Below are positions 1 to 9,251 of a DNA stretch of 51,671 nucleotides, one piece after another. The DNA lies in assembly GCA_949741605.1 (NCBI GenBank), contig CATJNB010000082.1, positions 1 to 51,671 on the forward strand, read 5' to 3'. Position 1 is the first letter of the stretch. The number at the start of each line of letters is the position of its first letter. The translations under genes and the position numbers were made by a program. Under the pieces are notes generated by a model, which was given only the letters and a program-made list of their open reading frames with translations, was not told the origin of the DNA and ran no database searches. The DNA comes from an uncultured Eubacteriales bacterium (GTDB lineage Bacteria > Bacillota > Clostridia > Oscillospirales > Acutalibacteraceae).

Positions 1-2
1 CT

Positions 3-755
3 TTATGCCGTTGTTTTGCTTTTCTTAAACGAAATTTTCTTTTCCGTACCATTTAAAATACGTTTGATATTGGAACGATGCTTTACGATAATCACAACCG
101 CACCAATACATGTTATGGTGGTCGAGATCAGGACATGCGGGATATAATCCTCCTCGAAAATCACCCAAGGCCGACAGTCCAAAAAGAAGGTCATGCAAAA
201 TGTAGCGACTGGATAAGCCGCCGCACCAAGGATCGAACTGAGCGAAACCATACGCGAAGCCGCAAATACAATCATAAAAACGCCAAGGCAAATCAGGAAC
301 ACGCGCCAGTCAACAAGTGCGGCAGTGGTTGCCATAGTGACAACGCCTTTGCCACCTTTAAATTTAAAATAAACGGGGAAAATATGCCCCATCATACAGC
401 AGAACCCGGCAAGGTATGCGCCCCACTGTGCCCACAGGCAAAGCTCCGGCCCAGGTCCGCCATCAATACCAGGAGAATACGCAAGATAAAAAAAGCGGGC
501 GGGCAGTACAGCCGCAACACATTTTGCCGCATCCAGGAGCAGGGTCAGCACACCGGCGGTCTTCCCGGCCGAACGAAGCATATTGGTCGCCCCGGCATTG
601 CCGCTGCCCATTTCCCGAATATCTTTCTTGAGAAAAATTTTCGACAGGATAATCGAAAAATTAACGCTGCCTAACAGGTAGGAACCCACTGCAAAAATTG
701 CCGCAGAAACTGCCAAGGTGGGCGCATAAGCAAAAAAGAAGATGCTATGAAACAA
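3..755 (-). CDS. plsY: Glycerol-3-phosphate acyltransferase PlsY
   Basis: Integral membrane acyltransferase that moves the acyl group from acyl-phosphate to glycerol-3-phosphate, the first step of phospholipid synthesis. The 250-residue protein has several hydrophobic segments and the PlsY signature blocks: GSGNAGATN at residues 50-58 and GHIFPVYFKFKGGKG at about 123-137. It is slightly longer than many PlsY (about 200-220 residues), mainly through a longer loop around residues 95-110 and a basic tail. It starts 16 bases after the stop of der, so the two are probably cotranscribed with the DUF512 gene. This order is common in Clostridia, where gpsA often follows; that position lies outside the window. 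The family call is firm. Confidence 0.95.
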   Translation of the reverse strand: MFHSIFFFAYAPTLAVSAAIFAVGSYLLGSVNFSIILSKIFLKKDIREMGSGNAGATNMLRSAGKTAGVLTLLLDAAKCVAAVLPARFFYLAYSPGIDGGPGPELCLWAQWGAYLAGFCCMMGHIFPVYFKFKGGKGVVTMATTAALVDWRVFLICLGVFMIVFAASRMVSLSSILGAAAYPVATFCMTFFLDCRPWVIFEEDYIPHVLISTTITCIGAVVIIVKHRSNIKRILNGTEKKISFKKSKTTA

Positions 756-771
756 TAAAATTCCTCCTTTC

Positions 772-2109
772 TCAATGGTCTTTTTCCCCGCGTTCCCGGA
801 TCAGGAAGCGGATGGGCGTACCTTCCAGGCCGAAGGTATCCCGGATACGGTTCTCGAGATAACGCTGGTAGGAGAAATGGAACAGTTCTGCACTGTTTAC
901 AAAACAAACAAAAGTCGGCGGCTTGGTGGACGCTTGAGTCATGTAGTAAATTTTCAGGCGTTTGCCCTTATCTGTCGGCGGCTGTACCCGGGCAGTTGCC
1001 TGTGCGAGTACATCATTGAGCGTACCTGTGGTAATCCGCATGGCATTGGCGTTTGCGACCTGCCGGATCATTTCAAAGAGTTTGCCCACGCGCTGGCCTG
1101 TTTTTGCCGAAATAAATAAAATCGGACAATAAGACATAAAGGAAAAATCGGATTCTAATTTTTTCCGGTACTCCTGCATCGTTTTATCGTCTTTTTCCAG
1201 GGCATCCCACTTATTGACCGCGATAATACACCCCTTCCCCGCTTCGTGCGCCATCCCGGCAACTTTGGAATCCTGTTCGGTAAACCCTTCCATGGCATCA
1301 ATCAAAATGACACAAACATCGGCGCGTTCGACTGCCATCTGCGAACGGATAATACTGTACCGTTCAATATCGTCATCCATTTTGCTGACTTTATTTTGGC
1401 GGCGCAGCCCGGCTGTGTCGATCCATGTAAACGTACCATAGGAATTGGTGATCGTCGTATCAATGGCATCGCGGGTCGTTCCGGCAATGTCCGACACAAT
1501 ACAGCGCGGTTCCCCTGCAACGTAGTTGACCAACGAGGATTTCCCGACATTCGGCTTGCCAATGACGGCAACTTTAATCACCTCCGACTCCGCATCGTCA
1601 TCCGCTTCGGGAGGGAGCTTTTCCAGCACCGCGTCCAGCAGATCCCCAGTACCATGGCCGTGAACCGACGAAACCCCAATCGGGTCACCAAGGCCGAGGT
1701 TATAAAATTCATAAAATTCCGCGGGCATAAACCCAACTTTGTCGCATTTATTGACGCAAAGCAAAACCGGCCGGCCGCTTTTCTTGAGCATGGCGGCAAC
1801 TTCCGAATCCGTGGCAACCACACCGGTCGTCAGATCTGTCACCATGATAATGACATCCGCACCGTCAATCGCCATTTGCGCCTGCATCCGCATTTGTGAT
1901 AAAATAACATCTTTGGAAGCAGGCTCAATGCCGCCGGTATCCACCATCGAAAACGTGCGCCCAAGCCACTCACACTCGCCATAAATACGGTCGCGGGTGA
2001 CGCCGGGGCGGTCATCGACAATCGACAAACGCTGCCCGATTAACTTATTAAAGAGCGTAGACTTCCCAACATTGGGACGCCCTACAATTGCTACAATTGG
2101 TTTTGACAC
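772..2109 (-). CDS. der: Ribosome biogenesis GTPase Der (EngA)
   Basis: Tandem-domain GTPase needed for maturation of the 50S ribosomal subunit. At 445 residues it has the expected length. The first G domain has its Walker A (GRPNVGKS) at residues 10-17 and DTGG. The second has GKPNVGKSS near residue 183 and DTAG, followed by a C-terminal KH-like domain. The start is GTG at 2109, with GGGAGGA eight bases upstream. The first 19 bases of the gene overlap the end of the DUF512 gene, which points to translational coupling. The call is firm. Confidence 0.97.
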   Translation of the reverse strand: MSKPIVAIVGRPNVGKSTLFNKLIGQRLSIVDDRPGVTRDRIYGECEWLGRTFSMVDTGGIEPASKDVILSQMRMQAQMAIDGADVIIMVTDLTTGVVATDSEVAAMLKKSGRPVLLCVNKCDKVGFMPAEFYEFYNLGLGDPIGVSSVHGHGTGDLLDAVLEKLPPEADDDAESEVIKVAVIGKPNVGKSSLVNYVAGEPRCIVSDIAGTTRDAIDTTITNSYGTFTWIDTAGLRRQNKVSKMDDDIERYSIIRSQMAVERADVCVILIDAMEGFTEQDSKVAGMAHEAGKGCIIAVNKWDALEKDDKTMQEYRKKLESDFSFMSYCPILFISAKTGQRVGKLFEMIRQVANANAMRITTGTLNDVLAQATARVQPPTDKGKRLKIYYMTQASTKPPTFVCFVNSAELFHFSYQRYLENRIRDTFGLEGTPIRFLIRERGEKDH

Positions 2110-3437
2110 TCAAAATTCCTCCCAAACAGAGCGTCCAAAAGCTGGTAGCCGTCGTTCGGGACGGGCACAACAGGAATTTGGAGCGCATGGCTAACATCAG
2201 ATACAGAAAGGTCATCTAAAAAAACGTCCTCATCATGCCGCAGCATGACATTAGGAATCAACAAAACATCGCCCAAAGACTGCTGCCTCAGCTGGGCAAT
2301 GAGGTCCCCAGCAGTAACCAGCCCGGCAACCGTAATGCGTTCCCCAAAAAAGTCATTGCGGATGGGTATGACTTCACAGGATAAATTATGACAGGTTTTC
2401 GTGACATCGTCAAGAAGGTTACACAGAAAAGGGGCCGCCGCCATCCCCGTGGCAAGCGTAACCGTCCTAGGGGTTGGAAAGTCTGGAACTTCACCAAACT
2501 GTTTTGCCTCGTCCCACGCAGACAAAAATTCGTCCTGCAAACAGGCCAGCGAACCAACCCCACTCTCCAACTGGGCAAAATCCTCATAAAACTCCGGGGG
2601 TGGGATCGGACGTTTGGCGGTGAGATAAAATTCATCCGAAGCAAAAACGGTACGCGCGCCGTACTCTTTCACAAAACGGTTCCCAAACGAATCAATCAAA
2701 TCAATGGTATCCGCAGCCTCCTGCTGGGTATAGGGGCGCAGGCTGGCAAGACCGTCGCGGAATTTTGTCAGGCCAACCGGAACCAACGAAACACTTTCCA
2801 ATTGAGGCATCAAAGACTCCAGGTCAGAAAGGGTACGGGCAAGCTCGGGACCATCGTTTATGCCGGGACACAGGACGCATTGGCAATTGATCCGCAGGCC
2901 AGCCTGCGCGAACCGTGGCAGGACATCAAGAACCTTTCCGGCAAACCGGTTTCCCATCATTTTGACGCGCAGGTCAGGGTTTGTGGTGTGGACCGACACA
3001 TTCACCGGGCTGATTTTCATTTGGATCATCCGGGAAATTTCCCGTTCGGTGAGATTGGTCAGGGTAACATAGTTCCCAAACAGGAAAGAAAGACGTTCAT
3101 CATCGTCCTTAAAATAGAGGGTATCCCGCATGCCTTTTGGCATTTGGTCGATGAAGCAGAAGATACATCGATTCCGGCAGGAATGTTTCTGATCCATCAG
3201 GTAAGAGTCAAACCCAAGGCCAATGGGGTCATACTGGGGCTTATGGATGCAAACCGTACGCATCCTCCCTTTGGGATCAGACAACGTAAGCTCCAGATGC
3301 TGGTTTGTTTCATAGAAACGGTAATCGAGGATATCATAAATTTCATGATGATTGATCGCTTGCAGGGTTTCGCCGGGCGACACGCCTGCTTGGTCGGCCG
3401 GGCTTCCGGGGGCGACAGAACGGATGATAACAGCCAT
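2091..3437 (-). CDS. DUF512 family protein with PDZ-like and radical-SAM-like regions
   Basis: A 448-residue protein of the DUF512 family, whose biochemical role is unknown. Residues 1-60 resemble a PDZ domain (GSPADQAGV). They are followed by a cysteine cluster, C87-x3-C91-x2-C94, of radical SAM type that should bind a 4Fe-4S cluster, and then by the DUF512 C-terminal half. The start is ATG with AAGGAGG upstream. It lies directly upstream of and overlaps der, a conserved neighbourhood in Clostridia. I infer a link to ribosome or envelope maintenance only from this context; no substrate can be named. Confidence 0.88.
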   Translation of the reverse strand: MAVIIRSVAPGSPADQAGVSPGETLQAINHHEIYDILDYRFYETNQHLELTLSDPKGRMRTVCIHKPQYDPIGLGFDSYLMDQKHSCRNRCIFCFIDQMPKGMRDTLYFKDDDERLSFLFGNYVTLTNLTEREISRMIQMKISPVNVSVHTTNPDLRVKMMGNRFAGKVLDVLPRFAQAGLRINCQCVLCPGINDGPELARTLSDLESLMPQLESVSLVPVGLTKFRDGLASLRPYTQQEAADTIDLIDSFGNRFVKEYGARTVFASDEFYLTAKRPIPPPEFYEDFAQLESGVGSLACLQDEFLSAWDEAKQFGEVPDFPTPRTVTLATGMAAAPFLCNLLDDVTKTCHNLSCEVIPIRNDFFGERITVAGLVTAGDLIAQLRQQSLGDVLLIPNVMLRHDEDVFLDDLSVSDVSHALQIPVVPVPNDGYQLLDALFGRNFECQNQL

Positions 3438-3528
3438 TTTGGAAACCTCCTTCCTGCTGGTTTTGCAAGGCTTGCTGGTAAAAAAATAGAGAAGGAGCGA
3501 ACTCCCTCTCTAAAATTGTGAAGCGGAT

Positions 3529-3711
3529 TTATGCTTCTTTATTGACTACTTGTCTGCCGTTATAATAACCGCAATTGCCGCAAACCCTATGAGGGGTTTT
3601 GTAGTCGCCGCACTTGGAGCAACGGACAAGGGTAGGGGCGGCAAGTTTCCAGACATTGGAACGTCTTTTGTTTTGTCTGGCACTGGAAAGTTTACTCTTT
3701 GGTACTGCCAT
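3529..3711 (-). CDS. rpmF: 50S ribosomal protein L32
   Basis: Small basic ribosomal protein of 60 residues. The N-terminus MAVPKSKLSSARQNKRRSN is typical of L32. Zinc-ribbon cysteines are present at residues 31, 34, 44 and 47 (CSKC...CGNC), so this is the zinc-binding C+ paralogue. The start has AAAGGAGG upstream. It is transcribed after yceD, the usual arrangement in bacteria. Confidence 0.97.
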   Translation of the reverse strand: MAVPKSKLSSARQNKRRSNVWKLAAPTLVRCSKCGDYKTPHRVCGNCGYYNGRQVVNKEA

Positions 3712-3750
3712 GTGGAAAGCACCTCCTTTACGGGGAAATAAAGAATAAGA

Positions 3751-4254
3751 TCAATGGTCGATCAAATTTTTGAGGATCTCCAACCGGGGATCAATCGAAT
3801 GGGTCTTGCAGGTACAGGATTCGAAATTGAGGTTCTTGCCGCACTGCGGGCACAAGCCTTTGCAGTCTGGGGAACACAAAAATTTGCTCGGTAATTCCAA
3901 AAGGAGATCCGCCCTTGCGGCCTCAGCCAGATCAAGACAGGAACTCGCATCCGCAGAAAGCGCGTTGATATCCTCACTCTCAGGCTGCAACGGCGGCAGA
4001 ACCGGATGGGTAAAGGAGAACCGGAACTGCGGATGGGTTAATTCCGCACAGCGGTCACACGCAACGGACAATTCGCAAAACAGATCAACTTGCAGCGAAT
4101 ATTCCCCAGCATGGTGGCGGGCCTCACCAGAAACCTCCACCGGGGACGAAAACGGATAAGCAGCGTGGAATTTAGTTTCAGACAGGTCAAGAGAAAAGGA
4201 AAAAGGGAGAGCCTCGGCCTGCCCGGAAAAGAGCAAAGTAAGATCGAAAAGCAT
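3751..4254 (-). CDS. yceD: YceD/DUF177 family protein
   Basis: A 167-residue protein of the DUF177 (YceD) family, normally encoded just before rpmF; it is linked to rRNA accumulation and its mechanism is poorly known. The family's CxxC pairs are visible as C66-D-R-C69 and, near the C-terminus, C131, C135-P-Q-C138 and C147-T-C149. The frame extends eight codons upstream to a TTG at 4278. That codon lies upstream of the expected transcription start of the promoter at 4281-4309, so I chose ATG at 4254, which has AGAGG six bases before it. Confidence 0.85.
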   Translation of the reverse strand: MLFDLTLLFSGQAEALPFSFSLDLSETKFHAAYPFSSPVEVSGEARHHAGEYSLQVDLFCELSVACDRCAELTHPQFRFSFTHPVLPPLQPESEDINALSADASSCLDLAEAARADLLLELPSKFLCSPDCKGLCPQCGKNLNFESCTCKTHSIDPRLEILKNLIDH

Positions 4255-4280
4255 GATACACCTCTGCGCCATACTCAAAT

Positions 4281-4309
4281 ATTATAGCGATTTGTGGCGG
4301 CTTTGTCAA
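4281..4309 (-). promoter_or_regulatory. Sigma-A type promoter for yceD-rpmF
   Basis: On the minus strand TTGACA (4304-4309) and TATAAT (4281-4286) are both perfect and separated by 17 bases. Transcription should start near 4274, leaving a 20-base leader before the chosen yceD start. Confidence 0.85.
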
Positions 4310-4334
4310 TAAGAAAATGATAATTTATAAGAAA

Positions 4335-4362
4335 GCTGCCGCCGGGAAAGCCGGGCAGCAGC
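4335..4362 (-). terminator. Probable terminator after the P-loop gene
   Basis: A GC-rich inverted repeat (GCTGC-CCGG arms around a short AAAG loop) follows the stop codon at 4382. On the minus strand it is followed by TTTCTTAT, a weak T-tract, so termination may be partial. Confidence 0.55.
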
Positions 4363-4381
4363 AATTTTCTATAAAAACAGG

Positions 4382-4798
4382 TCAGATCGTGTTGGCGATC
4401 GCTTTTACTGCAGCTGGCAGTTCATTCTCGTCCGCAGAAACGGAGAGGGTAATGCGGGTTTCGGCGAAGTTCGCAAGGGTATTGAGCTTCTCAACAAAAG
4501 CCGTAAAGTTGTCCATATTGTCGCCGATAATTTTGAGCGTGGAATCAATAAAGATTTCCTTGACATCGTAGTTGCCAGCGCAAATCCCGCTCAGGAACCC
4601 GTAGAACTCGTCCGCACCCTCTACATGATAAGGCTCCAACGAAATCAGTCTGGCTTGATGGGAAATTTCCAAGGTCAGCTGGGCTTTGCGCTCAATGACA
4701 ACCACATTCCCGTTGGTGCTTTCTACAGCGGCATTGGCAGCTTCGACGAGCTTTTTTGTTTTACCGGAACCTTTTTTACCAATTAACAGAGTAATCAT
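4382..4798 (-). CDS. Small P-loop nucleotide-binding protein of unknown role
   Basis: A 138-residue protein that begins MITLLIGKKGSGKTKK, a clear Walker A motif at residues 7-14 of a P-loop NTPase. Later hydrophobic strands such as EIFIDSTLKI could hold the Walker B acidic residue. I do not recognise a named function; similar short P-loop proteins occur in Ruminococcaceae. A frame upstream allows a start at 4819, but TAGGAGGAGT lies eight bases before ATG 4798, which decides the start. It stands between pgi and yceD as its own unit. Confidence 0.7.
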   Translation of the reverse strand: MITLLIGKKGSGKTKKLVEAANAAVESTNGNVVVIERKAQLTLEISHQARLISLEPYHVEGADEFYGFLSGICAGNYDVKEIFIDSTLKIIGDNMDNFTAFVEKLNTLANFAETRITLSVSADENELPAAVKAIANTI

Positions 4799-4881
4799 AA
4801 TGACACTCCTCCTATTCACAAAAATAAATTAATATCATACCCGCAGCGCAGGAAGTTAAGTAAAGGGAAAGAAAAACCTGT

Positions 4882-6225
4882 TTATTGCGCCTTGATTCTG
4901 GCTTCCAAAGCTAATTTCTGTTCTTCATAGCCGGGCTTGCCGAGCAGGGCGAACATATTCTTTTTATAGCTTTCCACACCGGGCTGGTCAAACGGGTTGA
5001 CCCCCAGCATATAACCGGAAATGGCACAGGCTTTCTCAAAGAAATAAATCAACGCACCCAGAGATTTTTCAGAAAAATCCGGGACACGCAGGACAATATT
5101 GGGGACGCCACCGTCGTTATGGGCAAGCACCGTCCCTTCAAACGCTTTCTGGTTGACATATGCCATAGATTTCCCCTCAAGGAAATTGAGGCCGTCTACA
5201 TTCTCAGGATCATTGCCAATAAAAATATCCTGTTTTGCTTTGTCAAAGAGGACAACGGTTTCAAAAAGGAACCGCTGACCATCCTGCACATATTGCCCCA
5301 TGGAATGCAGATCCGTAGAGAAAATGACAGAAGCCGGGAAAATACCTTTTTGGTCTTTGCCTTCGCTTTCGCCATAGAGCTGTTTCCACCACTCGGACAT
5401 CATCGCATAGCAGGGTTCATAGCTGACCAGCAGCTCCACAGATTTGCCTTTGCGGGCGAGCAGGTTGCGGGCAGCCGCATACTGATAGCAGGGGTTAGAA
5501 AGGAGGTCGGGGTTCTCATATTGTTTACGGGCATCGGCAGCGCCTTGCATGAGCGCGTCAATATCCGCGCCGCAAACCGCAATGGGAAGCAGGCCAACCG
5601 CAGTCAAAACAGAGAAGCGGCCGCCTACGTCATCGGGGACTACAAAGGTTTGGTACCCTTCCTGATCGGCTAATTTTTTCAGCGTACCTTTGGCTTTATC
5701 GGTTGTGCAGTAAATCCGTTTTTTGGCTTCTTCTTTGCCATATTTTTTCTCCAGCAGGTCTTTGAGGACCCGGAAAGCAATCGCAGGCTCGGTGGTGGTG
5801 CCGGACTTGGAAATCATATTAATGGAGATGTCCTTGCCTTCGCACAGGGAAATCAGTTCGGCCAGTGCAGAGGAACTGATGCTGTTGCCGGCGAAATAGA
5901 TATCGGGGGTGTCTTTTTTCAGGGCATTATAGTTTGGGGATTTGAGGAATTCAATGGCGGCACGGGCGCCGAGGTAGGAACCGCCGATCCCGATGACAAT
6001 AAAAAGGTCGGTATCCTTTTTAATTTTGTCTGCGGCTTGTTTGATACGGCCAAATTCCTCTTTGTCGTAATTTTCAGGGAGATCCAGCCAACCAATAAAA
6101 TCGTTACCCAAACCAGTCCCGGAATGGAGCAGGTCATGGGCGGTTTTGACTTGGGGTGCAATGGCATCCCACTCAGACTTGCCGAGGAAACCCGACAAAT
6201 ATTGAGAATCCACGCTGACGGACAT
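4882..6225 (-). CDS. pgi: Glucose-6-phosphate isomerase
   Basis: Interconverts glucose-6-phosphate and fructose-6-phosphate in glycolysis and gluconeogenesis. The 447-residue length matches the short Firmicutes form. Family blocks are visible: the [13 protein letters not shown] phosphate-binding stretch near residue 80, [10 protein letters not shown] near 140, and a C-terminal [14 protein letters not shown] block. The start follows TAGGAGG. It has its own promoter at 6264-6292 and appears monocistronic. Confidence 0.97.
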   Translation of the reverse strand: MSVSVDSQYLSGFLGKSEWDAIAPQVKTAHDLLHSGTGLGNDFIGWLDLPENYDKEEFGRIKQAADKIKKDTDLFIVIGIGGSYLGARAAIEFLKSPNYNALKKDTPDIYFAGNSISSSALAELISLCEGKDISINMISKSGTTTEPAIAFRVLKDLLEKKYGKEEAKKRIYCTTDKAKGTLKKLADQEGYQTFVVPDDVGGRFSVLTAVGLLPIAVCGADIDALMQGAADARKQYENPDLLSNPCYQYAAARNLLARKGKSVELLVSYEPCYAMMSEWWKQLYGESEGKDQKGIFPASVIFSTDLHSMGQYVQDGQRFLFETVVLFDKAKQDIFIGNDPENVDGLNFLEGKSMAYVNQKAFEGTVLAHNDGGVPNIVLRVPDFSEKSLGALIYFFEKACAISGYMLGVNPFDQPGVESYKKNMFALLGKPGYEEQKLALEARIKAQ

Positions 6226-6263
6226 AAGAAAAGCCTCCTATCTGTAAAACAATCAATGAATTC

Positions 6264-6292
6264 ATTTTACAATATCTTGTCCAGATTTGCAA
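6264..6292 (-). promoter_or_regulatory. Promoter for pgi
   Basis: On the minus strand, TTGCAA (6287-6292) and TAAAAT (6264-6269) are separated by 17 bases, about 40 bases upstream of the pgi start codon. Confidence 0.65.
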
Positions 6293-6368
6293 GGGAAACG
6301 GAGAAAATATAAAAACAAATTCACAAAATTGCCACAAGAATCCGGCCACAGGCGGGATCACAGGAAAA

Positions 6369-6411
6369 GGCAAAGCACACAGGGAACCAAACGTCCTCTG
6401 CGTGCTTTGCC
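6369..6411. terminator. Hairpin between dacF and pgi
   Basis: Arms of 14 bases (GGCAAAGCAC... and ...GTGCTTTGCC, one mismatch) lie just after the dacF stop on the minus strand. No long T-tract follows, so this is a stable hairpin that may end or stabilise the dacF message and not a textbook terminator. Confidence 0.5.
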
Positions 6412-6439
6412 ATATTCTATGAAAAAGACATAAGCCAGT

Positions 6440-7612
6440 TTACAAATTAACGAGAGCATGAAACAGGATCTGGAACAGGGAACCAAACGTAATCGGTGCA
6501 ACGCGATGCTTCGCATAGAGCTTACAGGAGGTCAGCGCTTCGCCGTTTTCCAGAGAAAACTGTACCGAACCGATCAATTGCCCCTGTTCAATGGGCGCCT
6601 GTAAGGTTTCGGGAAGGTCAAGGGTGGTTTTGATTTGCTTTTCCATGCCTTTGGGGACAATCAGAGAAGAAGGCATGGAAGCCTCCAGTTCCACAAAGGA
6701 GAGCATCCCGTTCGTAACCGGGACTGGCTCCAGCGCGGGGATTTGCGGAACCGTAGTGGTCCAGTTGGCAAACCCATAATCCAGCAGAGTCGATGCCGAA
6801 GCAAACCGGTCCGCCGTACTCGAACAGCCCAGCACTACGGATACCAAAGAGAGGTCGTTACGTTTTGCGGTCGCGGCAATACAGCTGCCGGCTTGGCTGG
6901 TGGTGCCGGTTTTCAGTCCCGTGATCCCCTTGTACGAACGGATCAGCTTATTGGTATTAACAAGCTGGGTTTTCCCATCCCGAAGATAATCCATCCATGT
7001 CAGGGAATAGTCAAAAATTTTCTCATGCTTGATTAACTCAGAGGACATCAAAGCCACATCCCGGGCCGTAGAAAGATGCCCGTCTTCATCCAGACCATTG
7101 CAATTTTTAAACACCGTGTTCGTCATGCCCAGCTCCTTGGCACGCTGGTTCATGCGGCTGACAAATTCGTCTTCCGAACCGGCAACATGCTCCGCAAGGG
7201 CAACTGCAGCATCATTCGCGCTCATAATCACCGTAGCCTTCAGGAGGTCATCGACGGTCATGGTTTCCCCCGGTTTGAGCCAGATATCAGAGCCGCCCAT
7301 GGAAGCGGCATGTTCGCTCGTGGAAACCACGTCAGAAAGGGAAATTTTCCCGTCATCAATGGCTTCCATCACCAAAAGCAGCGTCATGACCTTAGTGACG
7401 GAAGCAATCGGGCGTTTCTCATCGGGATTTTTCTCATAGAGGACTTTCCTTGTCACCGGGTCCATCAGCACAGCCGACGGGGCTTTGACCTCCTCATCCG
7501 ACAACGCCTGCACCGGCAGGGGAACCCACCAGACAAACAGCAGGAAAACGGTCATAACAGCCGCCAGACAAACGCATCCTTTACGCCGCGGCGCACACTT
7601 TAAAAGCAACAT
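6440..7612 (-). CDS. dacF: D-alanyl-D-alanine carboxypeptidase (DacF/PBP5-like)
   Basis: A secreted penicillin-binding protein that trims the terminal D-Ala of peptidoglycan stem peptides. All three active-site motifs are present: S71-V-T-K74, S131-A-N133 and K234-T-G236, numbered from ATG 7612. A signal peptide is visible, basic residues then a hydrophobic stretch at about 13-36 ending near VQA. The C-terminal beta domain and a final hydrophobic stretch agree with PBP5-type membrane association. The frame opens ten codons earlier, but AGGAGGTG sits just upstream of ATG 7612. Clostridial DacF is often sporulation-linked; nothing here proves that role. Confidence 0.92.
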   Translation of the reverse strand: MLLLKCAPRRKGCVCLAAVMTVFLLFVWWVPLPVQALSDEEVKAPSAVLMDPVTRKVLYEKNPDEKRPIASVTKVMTLLLVMEAIDDGKISLSDVVSTSEHAASMGGSDIWLKPGETMTVDDLLKATVIMSANDAAVALAEHVAGSEDEFVSRMNQRAKELGMTNTVFKNCNGLDEDGHLSTARDVALMSSELIKHEKIFDYSLTWMDYLRDGKTQLVNTNKLIRSYKGITGLKTGTTSQAGSCIAATAKRNDLSLVSVVLGCSSTADRFASASTLLDYGFANWTTTVPQIPALEPVPVTNGMLSFVELEASMPSSLIVPKGMEKQIKTTLDLPETLQAPIEQGQLIGSVQFSLENGEALTSCKLYAKHRVAPITFGSLFQILFHALVNL

Positions 7613-7700
7613 GGTTCTGGTACACCTCCTGAAACGTCCCATAGGACTTCCCTAATCTGTATGCAGGGAAACCGGAGATCATACCAGCAAACCGCACAAG

Positions 7701-8462
7701 CTACACAGTACGGACTGGAATTTGCTTTCCTTGGAGATATTCCTTGAGCTGCGGCACCGTGATTTCGCCAAAATGGAACAGGGAAGCCGCGAGCACTGCA
7801 TCGGCACAGCCTTCGGTAAAGGCATCGTAAAAATGCTCCATCGTCCCAGCGCCGCCCGAGGCAATCACAGGGATTTTCACCCGGCGGGAAACTGCACGGG
7901 TCAGTTCAAGGTCATAGCCGTTTTTCTGGCCGTCACAGTCCATACTGGTGAGCAAAATTTCACCCGCACCAAGCTTGGCTGCCTGAATCGCCCATGCAAC
8001 GGCATCTTTGCCGGTATCCACACGGCCGCCGTTTAAAAAGACTGTCCAGCCGCCCTCGGAACGGCGTTTGGCATCAATCGCACAGACCACACATTGGCTG
8101 CCGAATGTTTGGGCCGCCTCGGTAATCAGGCTGGGATTTTGGAAAGCCGCGGAATTAACGGAAACTTTATCCGCACCAGCCCGTAAAAGGGTGTGGAAAT
8201 CATCCACGGTGCGGATCCCTCCCCCCACGGTAAAAGGGATAAAGACGTGGCGGGCAACTTGGCGCACAATTTCAATCATCGTGCCACGCCCTTCGGAGGA
8301 CGCTGTAATATCAAGCAAAACTAGTTCATCCGCACCTTGCTGGTTATAAGCAATCGCGGCTTCTACCGGGTCGCCAGCATCCCGGAGGTTGACAAAACTG
8401 GTGCCTTTGACAACACGGCCCTGATCGACGTCAAGACAGGGAATAATTCGTTTGGCGTACAT
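7701..8462 (-). CDS. hisF: Imidazole glycerol phosphate synthase cyclase subunit HisF
   Basis: The cyclase half of the HisFH complex. It uses ammonia from HisH to turn PRFAR into imidazole glycerol phosphate (histidine synthesis) and AICAR (purine synthesis). The 253 residues form a full TIM barrel with catalytic D11 (PCLDVDQGR) and D130 (CAIDAK), plus phosphate-binding GGGIR. GAAAGGAG precedes the start. It follows hisH by 21 bases, and no other his gene is in the window. Confidence 0.97.
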   Translation of the reverse strand: MYAKRIIPCLDVDQGRVVKGTSFVNLRDAGDPVEAAIAYNQQGADELVLLDITASSEGRGTMIEIVRQVARHVFIPFTVGGGIRTVDDFHTLLRAGADKVSVNSAAFQNPSLITEAAQTFGSQCVVCAIDAKRRSEGGWTVFLNGGRVDTGKDAVAWAIQAAKLGAGEILLTSMDCDGQKNGYDLELTRAVSRRVKIPVIASGGAGTMEHFYDAFTEGCADAVLAASLFHFGEITVPQLKEYLQGKQIPVRTV

Positions 8463-8483
8463 AACACGGGACTCCTTTCTGGA

Positions 8484-9110
8484 TCACACAGCAGGCGCCG
8501 GGACGCGGGCGACAAAATTACGGAGCATCTGCAAACCGATGTCGCCGCTTTTTTCCGGATGGAACTGGGCGGCAAACACATTTTTTGATTCGATCGCGGC
8601 GTCAATCTGGACGCTGTAAAAGGTCTGGGCAGAAACAATGCTGCGGTCTTTGGCTTTCAGATAATAGGAATGGACAAAGTAAACATAAGGGTCTGCTTCT
8701 AAGCCGTCAAACAGGGCGGTATCTGGTTTCACAGACAGAGAATTCCAACCCATATGCGGAATTTTGCAGTCAAACTCGTCGGGAATCCGGCAGATTTCAC
8801 CTTCAAAAATCCCAAGCCCGGGCACGCCGGGGCTTTCTTCACTTTTTTCAAAGAGCATTTGCAGACCAAGGCAGATCCCTAAAAAGGGCTTCCCGGACGC
8901 AATAAAATCTTTGACCGGCTGTACCAAACCAGACTGGTTCAAACAATCCATAGCGTGGCCAAACGAACCAACGCCGGGTAAAATAGCAGCCCCGGCAGAT
9001 GCTAGGATATCCGGGTCACCGGTAATGGTAATGTCGGGGCAGCCGATAAATGCAAGGGCATTGACAACGCTGTGTAAGTTCCCAGCGCCATAATCAATTA
9101 AAGCAATCAT
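8484..9110 (-). CDS. hisH: Imidazole glycerol phosphate synthase glutaminase subunit HisH
   Basis: A class I glutamine amidotransferase that supplies ammonia to HisF. The 208 residues include the oxyanion motif PGVGSF, nucleophile C80 in GICLGLQ, and the His-Glu pair in QFHPEKSG. The frame is open 45 codons further upstream, but family alignment (MIALIDYGAGN) and the promoter at 9150-9178 place the start at ATG 9110. Directly upstream and divergent is mntP. Confidence 0.95.
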   Translation of the reverse strand: MIALIDYGAGNLHSVVNALAFIGCPDITITGDPDILASAGAAILPGVGSFGHAMDCLNQSGLVQPVKDFIASGKPFLGICLGLQMLFEKSEESPGVPGLGIFEGEICRIPDEFDCKIPHMGWNSLSVKPDTALFDGLEADPYVYFVHSYYLKAKDRSIVSAQTFYSVQIDAAIESKNVFAAQFHPEKSGDIGLQMLRNFVARVPAPAV

Positions 9111-9149
9111 AACTGACAAATCCTTTTTTTCATGATACATATATGGAAT

Positions 9150-9178
9150 ATTGTAGCATATTTTTGGATAGCGGGCAA
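9150..9178 (-). promoter_or_regulatory. Promoter for hisH-hisF
   Basis: On the minus strand, TTGCCC (9173-9178) and TACAAT (9150-9155) are separated by 17 bases. The start codon follows about 40 bases on. Confidence 0.65.
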
Positions 9179-9251
9179 GGGATTGACAAAGCAGATAAAA
9201 AGAGGCATCATAAAAAAGCAAATCGAGCAAAATATATGGAGGCATGGGAAA

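Noticed and set aside
9184..9251. A manganese (yybP-ykoY) riboswitch in front of mntP.
   Set aside because: The leader after TTGACA is too short and lacks the conserved hairpin loops.
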